Source of the DNA: Marsupella aquatica
Taxonomy: Eukaryota; Marchantiophyta
DNA: 64,000 nt
Assembly (NCBI GenBank): GCA_973895155.1
Contig: OZ316892.1
Span: 23,436,001 to 23,500,000 of the forward strand
Reading direction: 5' to 3'
Position numbers and translations under genes: made by a program. Positions 55,815 to 64,000 of the stretch are shown piece after piece. The notes under the pieces were generated by a model. That model searched no databases, was not told the DNA's origin, and saw only the letters and a list, made by a program, of their open reading frames with translations. How positions within the stretch are numbered: the first letter of the stretch is position 1; each line of letters opens with the position of its first letter.

Positions 55815-57988
55815 ATGACCAACTCAGTCATACCCGTACCCGTACCCGTACCCATACAACCTCAGGCTCAGCTTCAGCTTCAGCCTCAGCCGCAGCCTAG
55901 CCAAACCCCACCACCGATCGCCCAGCCAGCACAAGTACGCTCCGTCATCAATGCTGTGGATCTTAGCGATGACGACGAGGCTACCCTACCCTTGACCAGG
56001 CGGCCCAGAGGAACAAGCACTCAGGGGGCCGACACTATATCGTCCCCACCTCCTGCTCTGATCCCAGGAGCGGCCGCGACAGACAACATGGTAACCGTGG
56101 CCGACCCGGGCCCGTTACTAACGGCAGTGGCACTACCCAGGCCCGATCGGGAGGATGGGGAGGTGTCACCTTCCCCGAGCCAATCACGGGGGAAGAAGAG
56201 GAAGGAATCCGCCACTGCATCCAAGTTACCGTTGGCCACGGTAGCCGTGGCCAAGGTGATGATGCACCGCATGGGGGAAAACATTCACAAAAACATCCTC
56301 CATCCCAAGCATGCGGTGTACCTGAAGACTCAGGGATTCGAGCACCTCGCCTCCCTCCCCTGGAACACTTGCAGGTACTACGGGGAGGACATGACGGAGT
56401 TCGTCAGGAATTATGACGACGCGCGTCAACATACTCGGCTACGGGGAAGGAGTATGTCCCTCACAGAAGAACGGCTCAGGATGATCTTCGGGTTACCCGA
56501 AGGTGACCATCGAGTCAAATCACGGGCTCCCGGGGGCAAGGGAGCCAAGTACCAATCTTCAAGTTTTCCCTCAGAGGAAGCAGTGGACAACGGGTTTGTG
56601 ATGAAGACCTGCCTCATCCCCGATATAGCTGAGCGACTGGAGTTCCAGAGGTACGCCCTCCACATGATGGAACCCCGGGGGGAGATCTTCGCCGCCCAGG
56701 TTATCCAGGTCGAGAACTATCGACCTAGGAGGTGGGCATCATACTTCGCTAAGAAATTCCATGAAGAGATGGAGCGGCGAAGGAAGACGCTATACATTGG
56801 CGGGAAGGCGTACTTCGCTAGCCACATCGAGATCATTCTTGAGTGGTACGCCCGGTTTGATCGACGAACCCTTCCCCGTGTCAACGTTACAAAGCTGGGC
56901 CCAACTAGGTGGGTTTTCTCGGCCTTGGAGAGACGGCCCCAACCCGAGGCCCGAAGTCCAGCGGACATGCCAGCTTCACCCACCCCACTCCACAAGTAGC
57001 TGTAGTCGTAACCGAAGAGGTACCGGATGGGTCGGTTGTCGCAACCGTTGATGCGACCCAACAAGCCAGGCTAAGTACAGAAGTCGGTATGGCGGAGGTC
57101 TTACCCGAGCCCGGGTCTCCCAAAGACCCACCGGTGGCTATTCTGGAGAACCGGACATTGCTGTAGGAGGACACTCCAGCCCCTTCCAACATTACGTCCC
57201 CAGGGCTGGACGTCACTGCCCCGGCCCCCGTGCGTGTTGACGTCTGCCCGTGCCCAACTCCGGACAGGCACAACCTGGACCACCCGGAACTCTTCGTACC
57301 GGGTACATTTCTGAACGGGCTTCTGGGAGATTTCTCTCATCAAATTGCCCGGGATACCGGGGAGTTCATGGCCCGGAAGGTAGCCTATTTCTTCAATCAG
57401 GAGTTGGTTGCCGCAGTAAAGGCAGGTCGGGCCCAGTCAGAGGCCCTTCAAAGGATAGAGCGGTACCGGGTGGAGTCCGTGTACCTAAAGAACGAAGTTG
57501 CGGCTCAAGAGGCTGAGCTTCTGCAACTACGACCCAAGGTGGCAGCCACCGATGAGTTGTTAGCAAAGGCGCACGCTCTTACCGCCCTAGCCGAACAGGC
57601 CAAAGCTGGGAACGAGGCCGAGATTACACGACTCCGGAACCAGATTGACAGTTTGAAGAATCAAACTGTCATCCGGCAGAAAGACTTGGAGGAGGCCGAG
57701 GAACGGGCCCAATGGGACACGGCGGAGATAGCCACGCTGCAGGCCGAGGTGGCGCAGCTCCAAATTGAGGCCGAGAAGCAGGACCAGCTGGTGGGTAAAC
57801 TGACAAGTGACGCCCAGCAGCTGGAGGAGGCTTGTCAGGAGGCAGCAGAGGAGATGGACGCGGCGAGGCGAGAGAACGAATCTCTGCTGGACCAGGTCCA
57901 GCTCCTCAAGGCGGACAATGACAGGCTTCGAAGGCAGCGGGATGGCCGCTCCCATTCGGGCGGCTCTAGCAAGCGTGCCAGGCATTAG
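55815..57988 (+). pseudogene. Extra ORF with plant-transposon-type domain and coiled coil (ORF1)
   Basis: Residues 1-150: Pro/Gln/Ser-rich. ~150-330: a folded part (HAVYLKTQGFEHLASLPWNT, MTEFVRNYDDARQHTRLRGR, SLTEERLRMIFGLPEGD, HIEIILEWYARFD) that resembles the putative plant transposon protein domains seen in some gypsy elements; this is by feel only. A shift near 56970-57000 moves the frame; a TAG at 57164 follows. The last ~220 residues (57230-57988) read a long coiled coil (VAAQEAELLQLRPKVAATDE, EAEITRLRNQIDSLKNQ, WDTAEIATLQAEVAQLQIEA) ending in KRARH. Total ~720 residues if repaired. Function unknown; possibly a structural or particle protein. Confidence 0.55.
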
Positions 57989-58976
57989 CAGCGGAGTAGG
58001 AATAGATTAGGATTAGGACTGGCTTAGTCAGGCTCTTGGGACAGGCACCTGCCTTAGGTACAATAGTGCTGCCATGCTGTCCAGTTTGCATAGATTAGGA
58101 TCTTCTAATAAGACAGCCGTTTTCCGGCCTGACTGTCAGCTTAGTTAGGAGCTTAGTCCCTCGCCCCTTAGTATTTAGTGCACCCCTCGGTAGAGGCAGG
58201 GGGGGTTTTTTGTTGCAGAGTGGGGCGTCCACGGGATGTGCGGGGAGTCCCGACCTCTGGGAATGAAAGAGTACCAAGGGGAGGGGGTAGGACTAAGCTC
58301 GTCGGGCGAGTGCGGAGCCGGGCTCCGTTGTAGTGTGCACCCTTGGCCTTGAACCTGTTCATTCTGGGGCTGTCGGGTCAACTAAGTGTACACATATGTT
58401 CCCTTTGTAGTAAAATCCTTTCCCATCATTTTCCTTCGTGTAAATCGAGATTGTATGCATGTGCGCGTGTATGTGTGTAGGTTTCTCGTATATGGGTGGC
58501 AGCGCCAGGCCAAACGCACTACCCGAGACGTGCACAAGGTGCAGCCTGCGGGTAAGTGGTTGCGAGCACGGGTTGAGGACCTGTATCATCGAATCCGGAT
58601 CAAAGGCGGACAGCACGAAGGCTTAGAAGCCCTTAAGCCAGGGTCGATCCTGCTATCGACTAAGGTACGTTCCGGCGGCGGAACACAAACCATACCTAGG
58701 AGGTGTCCGTATTTAGCAGTATGCGCACTTAGTGCTAGTTTACGAGAATAAGGTGCATTACGTGCTTCCCTTCCTGCCCGAACCCTCAGATTTACGAGGG
58801 ATGTGCCCGTCTAAGCTGAAGTCTGAGTTAAGGCCGCAGCCGATGATGTGACATAGCCTTTGTTTTGGCGCTAGATGGAGGGGGCACTCTACATATCATA
58901 GAGGGGAGACAAGTGCGTATTCACCTAGGCAGGATACATCAGGACGTAGTACTAACCATCGCATTTATATGAGTAA
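57989..58976 (+). other. Spacer between ORF1 and gag
   Basis: About 1 kb with no coding pattern. A purine run then a T run (GGCAGGGGGGGTTTTTTG, ~58194-58212) and several GATTAGGA words stand out. A GGTGGCAGCGCCAGGCC string at ~58495 is a weak PBS candidate but fits no tRNA I know well. Confidence 0.5.
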
Positions 58977-60662
58977 ATGCCCGTCACTCGTTCTCAAGCA
59001 GCTTACTTGAGGAGATTGACCAGCGAACGAGAAAGTGCAACCATGACAAGTTCCGATTCTTCGGACTCGGAAGACTCGCACTCGCCCCGACGTTTGAACA
59101 TACCCCCGGGACCTTCGGGGTCCGGTTCGACCGGTCCTCCTGCGGTTCCACCGCCACCACCACCACCACCACCACCTATGGCAGCCGCTCCACCGATGGC
59201 TTGCGCTGCTCAAGCTCCTCCACAAATATCACAACGATCGCGATTTCATTATCGACCTTTCAAGGGGTGTCATGGGGATGATCCGGATGAATGGTTGGAT
59301 GAGTTTGAAGCCACTGCTAAAGCTAATGGGGAAGACGCCATTAAGCTAAACGTCCTCCCGGGAGTGATGCGGGGAGAAGCTCGTCCATGGTACAACTCGT
59401 TGCCACCCGGGACTACATGGGCACAATTCCAAGCTGCATTGCTGCAGGAGTTTCGTGCCATTGGATCGGAATAGCGTTCTCTATTAAAGATTGGCCAACT
59501 TCGCATGGGAAAGAAGGAGTCCCTGCGGAAGTTTATTAAGAAGTTTCAGAAACTTGCGGCCAAGATCCGGCCCAGACCGGGAGACGCGCTCCAGCTTACA
59601 TGGTTCCTTCATGGTTTGCCCACGAATATGCAATTCTAGGTACGCCAGAATAATCCGATTTCAATGCAGGCGGCCATAGCGTGCGGCGAAACTTACCAGG
59701 AGTCCACCTATAACTCCCGGCGGAGCCAGCGAGCACGCCGCAAGAAGGGTAAGTACGAGACCTTCAGTGACAGTGACTCCGAATCGGACGACGAGAGGAA
59801 GAAGAAATGCAAGAAGAAAAAGAAACATCATTTGACCTCGTCTAGCTCGGAGACGGAATCCAGTTTGGATTCAGCTTCAAGCACTGGAACCTCTACCTCC
59901 AGTTCATCAGGAAGTGACTCGGAGAGCGAAAGCCAGAGCAAAAAGAAGAAGAGACAAGTGAAGAAGGAGGGGAAGATCAAACCCCGAGCGCGAAGAACGA
60001 TACCAGATCCAAAGGCTGCCGAAGCAGACAAGCTGAACGAAATCACAGATCGACTCAAAGCACTGTCAGTACATCTTGCGGAAAAGCCGGTGGAGAAGAA
60101 GAAGCCATCTGAGATTCGAGCCCATGCGGGGTGTTCAAAGTGCTTCCAATCCGGCCATGTGGTGCAGGAATGCCCAAGGTGGAAGAATTGAGTCCACCAA
60201 GTAGAGCTGGATGATGTTGACAACCCGGGTCCCGAGTCGGAGTCCACGGAGTATTTCTTTGAGGACCCTCCTGATTCCGTGTACCAGATTTCAACGGTAG
60301 GTCCGCGTAATTTAGCGGGTAGAACTGCGTACCCCTACCCAAACAATGGCCGGAGTTTCCAGGTTATCAGTAACCCGAGCATCCCTCCTAAGCCAGGGAT
60401 TTGGCGATCCCCGGTGTGTTATAACTGTGAAAAGCCAGGACACTTTGCAAGGGAATGCACCGAACCAAGACGTCAGGGAGATGGCCGAGGCACCCCTCTA
60501 TGTCAAGTCTGTAAAACGGAGGCTCATTCCACGGCCAACTGTCCGTTGGTAATCGCTGCTCGAACGAGCGCAGCTAGACCGACCCAGGCTGGACCGGCCA
60601 CGAGCGATGCAGTTGTCCAAATGATTGCTGTAGATGGCAAGATGACAACACCGAGTGGGTGA
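58977..60662 (+). pseudogene. gypsy gag
   Basis: One frame with stops at 59472, 59637 and 60189. N-terminus MPVTRSQ, then Ser/Asp-rich and a run of prolines; capsid part (FKGCHGDDPDEWLDEFEATA, LPGVMRGEARPWYNSLPPGT, WAQFQAALLQEFRA, MGKKESLRKFIKKFQKLAAK, the retrotransposon gag pattern); Ser/Lys-rich linker; three zinc knuckles: CSKCFQSGHVVQEC (60132), CYNCEKPGHFAREC (60417), CQVCKTEAHSTANC (60502). Stops could be TAG from CAG twice and TGA from CGA. The end overlaps pol by GTGA, with pol in the -1 frame. Confidence 0.9.
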
Positions 60663-63600
60663 ATTTGGTGGACGTAGCAGAGCACCCTGATCCATTGGAT
60701 GAGGCCGAGTGCTACCGAGTGTCGACAAGGGCCGAACGGAAGGAAGAGAAGACGGAGGAGAAACGAAGGAAAAAGCAAGATACTACTCCGGTGCAGCCAA
60801 CGATAGATATACCCCTGGAGAAGGACCATGACTACCGACGGGACGACCCGAAGCTATTTTTCCCCCGCATCGAAGAATTGGTAAAGAAACAGCTGGAGGC
60901 CTACGAAGCTTGGGAATACCAGAAGGCAATCGATAAGGACATCAAAGCAGCCGAGACCGCCCGGCGCCAAGAGCAAGAGGAGCAAGAAAAGCAAGAGGAA
61001 GCCAAGCTGCAGCCGAAAGAGGATAAAAAGGAGAACTACGATATTAAGGAAGACGTGAAGAGTTGCCCGGTTACAGCGACGGTGGGGCAACTGCTGCAGA
61101 ACAACCCAAAGTACGGACGGCAACTAAGGGAGTTGCTCATGGGTCGCCGAAGGAGGAGACTACCCCGAGTTGGGATCGCGGACTGCAACATGATATGCGA
61201 GGACCTTGGAGCGCCGGACATCTCGATCGAAATTAATAATTGTACCATCAAGATGGTTCTTGTAGACGGAGGAGCGGGAGTCAACATCATGACTGAAGAA
61301 ACATCGGTCAAGTTAGGATACCTCACGTATCAACCCACAGCCCGAGCTATCAGATTAGCAAACGGGGCAAGGGTCCTCCCATTAGGCACGCTCACACGAG
61401 TGCTCACTCTGGTGGGAGGGGTGGAGTTCTATCTCAACTTCCTAGTTATGAGGCCGGTTCGTCCCTCCTCTTACCTGGTTCTTCTGGGCAGGCCATGGCT
61501 GTACGGTGGCCGCGTAGTCACGGATTGGGGAAAGAAGGAGCTACGGTTTGGGAAACCCACCGTACGGGTATCATGGGCAAGGGACGATTATCAAGGAGAA
61601 ACCCCACAAGGACCCGAGGAATATGATTTGGAGACCTCGGAGGAAGAGGAACTCAATATGATTGAACTCATCTCGTCCCTGTCCGAGGAAGATGTCTTCG
61701 GAGTTGAAGCAACCCACGAAACACATCTCCTAAATTACCCGAGGGCTACCATTGATTCCACCCCAAGCACATCTACTGCCGGGGATGAGGAAACGCACGA
61801 ACAACTCGTCGAGACGGAGGACACGGCTCCAGCTAAGCAGGGAGCCGAGGCTGCTTCTACCGTTGCAGAGCCTCGTGACCACGAACCAGCCCAACAACCG
61901 CCCGAGGCCGAAAACTCGAGACCGAGACATAGGAAACGAGTCTCATGGGATCCGTCCATTCCGCAATTGGAGGAAGTAACTCCAATCCCGAGACCAATCC
62001 CGGTTCCACCCATGTACGGAGGAGTTCGGCTAGCTGAGCTTGATGCGAGCCTGGACCCAAGCCTGCGAAACCAGGTTGAAGTCATCAGGAAGGAGCACTA
62101 CCGGAAGTACACCATTGGGATGGACAAATCTTTTAACATGGGCCACGCTCTGACAGGGGAGGCTGAAAAATCCATCCAAGCTTTGCTCAAGGAATATGAA
62201 GATGTGTTTGCATGGAGTCATCATGATTTAACAGGCGTCTCCCCCGAGTTGGGAGAACACACGATCGATCTGAACCTAGGAGCCCATGCGGTACGGCAGC
62301 GATAACGTCGCATGAACCCGAGGTACTCCATCTTAGTGAAGGAGGAAATTGATCGTCTCCTCGCTGCCGATATCATCTACCCGGTAATGGCCAGCGACTG
62401 GGTCTCTCCCATTGTCATTGTACCAAAGAAGGGAGGTACGGATGGGAAACCTAAGATTCGTATTTGTCAGGACTACCGTAAGCTGAACGATGCAACCCGA
62501 AAAGACCATTACCCATTACCATTCACGGATATGGTTCTAGATATGGTAGCCCGAAATGAAATCTATACATTTCTTGACGGGTATTCAGGTTATAACCAAA
62601 TCTGGATTTGCCTCGCGGATCAGCTCAAAACAACTTTCACTACGGAGTGGGGGACTTTCGCATTTCGGAGGATGCCTTTCGGTCTGTGTAACGCCCCGGC
62701 CATGTTTCAGCGCCTGATGATGAATATCTTCCACGATTTCCTACGGGAATTTCTGGAGATATTTATCGATGACTTTGCCATCTTCGGAACCGTTGCCATG
62801 CACCCCGAACACCTAAGACGAACGTTGCAATGATGCCGAGATGTTAACCTCAAACTACATCCCGCCAAATGCTTCTTCGGGGTAGAGGAGGGGGTGTTAC
62901 TCGGGCATCGTGTGTCCAAACGGGGCATTGAGGTGGACCAAGAGAAAGTTGCAGCCTGGATGGCAGTGGTGTTCCCCGTGGATCAAAAAGCAATACGATC
63001 CTTCTTGGGCTGCGTAGGGTATTACCTTCGGTTCATTAAAGATTTTGCTAAAATAGCTTTGCCCCTAACAGAGATGATGAAAAAGGATGCGGTGATCAAG
63101 GAGACCCCAAGGAGACGGGTTGCTTTCGAAGAACTCCGTAAAAGACTCACCACTGCACCTATCATGGTCACTCCAGACTGGAACAAGGAGTTCCACGTGT
63201 ATGTCGACGTGTCAGGGTTCTATATCGGGTCTGTGCTTAGTCAGCTTGATACAGACGGACGCGATCACCCCATCTACTTCGCTAGCCGTCAATTATTCAC
63301 AGCCGAAAAAATTTATTCCCCCACGGATCGAGAGGCACTGGGCATAATCTACTCATGTAAGAAGTTCCGGCACTATCTGCTCGGCTACAAGGTCATCTTC
63401 CACACGGATCACGACAGCCTGAAGTACATGGTCAACAAAGCAGACGTAACGGGACGGATAGCCCGTTGGGTGCTACTTCTCCAGGAATTTAACTACGAAG
63501 TTTGGGTTCGGCCAGGAAAGGCACACCTCAATGCCGACTTCTTTTCACGGCTGGACGGCGTACCAGTCGATCAGCCAATTGATGATATTTTTCCGGATGA

Positions 63601-64000
63601 GAAGTTGTTCCACGTAGGGGAGGGGACACCAACATGGTACGGCTCGATAATCACCTTCCTTTTATCAGGCCGCATCCCTGACGGCATCAATCAGGAGGCT
63701 GCCACTATGTTTTTACGGAAAGCCGGGCCTTACGTCATGATACAGGGTCACCTACATAAGGAAGGTATTAATGGAAAGTTACGACGCTGCTTAGAGTATA
63801 AGAAGATGCTTATCGTGATGCGGGCCCTGCATGAAGAAGAAGCTGGAGGCCATTTCGCGGTAGTCACGACAGCCCGAAAGATTCTGGACTCGGGGTATTG
63901 GTGGACTACGTTGCATCGGGATGTACAACGCTTCATTAAGGGCTGTGACTTGTGTCAACGAGCTGGGGCCCCGAGGCGGGCTCATCATCACCCGCTCACA
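60659..64000 (+). pseudogene. gypsy pol: protease, RT, RNase H, start of integrase
   Basis: Protease at ~61230-61530 with VLVDGGAGVNIM (active D at 61265-61267). Before it is an acidic, Lys/Glu-rich linker. RT from ~62312: SPIVIVPKKGG, ICQDYRKLN, TFLDGYSGYNQI, MPFGLCNAPAMFQR, FIDDFAIF (an I where Tat/Athila usually has M). Stops TAA at 62303 and TGA at 62831 could be C-to-T changes. RNase H ~63190-63555: YVDVSG, TDREALG, HTDHDSLKY, NADFFSRL give D-E-D-D. Integrase zinc domain ~63826-63966: H-x6-H then CDLC. The integrase core is beyond the window. Confidence 0.92.

Larger units (their letters stand above)
54907..64000 (+). mobile_element. Ty3/gypsy LTR retrotransposon, Tat/Athila-like, runs off the window
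   Basis: Starts about 54907 (TGAGTGATTCGG), where the preceding gene's frame ends. Order: promoter, two extra ORFs, a ~1 kb spacer, gag with three zinc knuckles, protease, RT, RNase H, start of integrase. RT wording (RRMPFGLCNAPAMFQR; FIDDFAIFG) is nearest to plant non-chromovirus gypsy. No tRNA-type PBS was recognised and the 3' LTR is outside, so the LTR extent is unknown. It is degraded by stops and shifts. Confidence 0.85.

Noticed and set aside
58490-58510. Gypsy PBS at GGTGGCAGCGCC
   Set aside because: Does not match the 3' end of a tRNA I can name, and no LTR end (CA) stands just before it.

Overview
This is eukaryotic nuclear DNA from a land plant. The evidence is a set of spliced BTB/POZ genes with an At4g08455-like layout, an F-box/kelch-type gene, the C-terminal half of a plant ZIP metal transporter with its His-rich loop, a Ty1/copia element primed by initiator-Met tRNA, and a Ty3/gypsy element whose RT motifs (MPFGLCNAPA, FIDDF) recall the plant Tat/Athila branch. 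A non-seed plant (bryophyte or lycophyte) is my guess; nothing in the window fixes the species. No rRNA, tRNA gene or CRISPR was seen.

Layout. 0-13 kb: a tandem cluster of small two-exon BTB genes in two subfamilies. Type I has a short N-terminus and a ~75-81 bp minisatellite upstream. Type II has an N-terminal Cys4 motif and a ~80 bp triple repeat upstream. Type II copies at 2.2 and 4.3 kb and a type I copy at 12.1 kb look intact; copies at 0.2 and 8.6 kb are frameshifted. 11.4-27.0 kb and 33.0-45.4 kb are two diverged copies of one segmental duplication: minisatellite, type I BTB gene, flank, a hydrophobic exon remnant, an F-box gene, and an MITE with long inverted repeats. Copy A (left) keeps the full F-box gene (19947-21068, minus). 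In copy B it is broken and fused to BTB pieces lying in a local inverted repeat. Copy A has gained a second MITE whose empty site is seen in copy B. Between the copies lies ~6 kb of mostly featureless DNA with a decayed ZIP transporter fragment (32.1-32.8 kb).

From 45.4 kb the window is mobile or mobile-like DNA. A copia element (LTR, PBS, long leader, gag and start of protease) breaks off at ~48.79 kb. An unfamiliar 6 kb segment follows (48.8-54.9 kb) with its own TATA box, spliceosomal introns, an F-box-like gene, and a second gene whose product combines a ParB-like motif with a DNA methyltransferase-like DIPY motif. Its introns and leader carry twelve copies of a 16-bp palindrome (consensus SCGATAAATTTATCGS), mostly in pairs 68-76 bp apart. 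This segment is the best candidate for something undescribed. A gypsy element follows from ~54.9 kb to the window end (extra ORFs, coiled-coil protein, gag, protease, RT, RNase H, start of integrase).

The in-frame stops of the copia gag-pro, the ParB/methyltransferase gene and the gypsy gag-pol can all be read as CAA/CAG/CGA codons changed by C-to-T. This fits decay of methylated DNA; the loci look silenced and old. Short open frames elsewhere are largely chance or shadow frames and are not listed.
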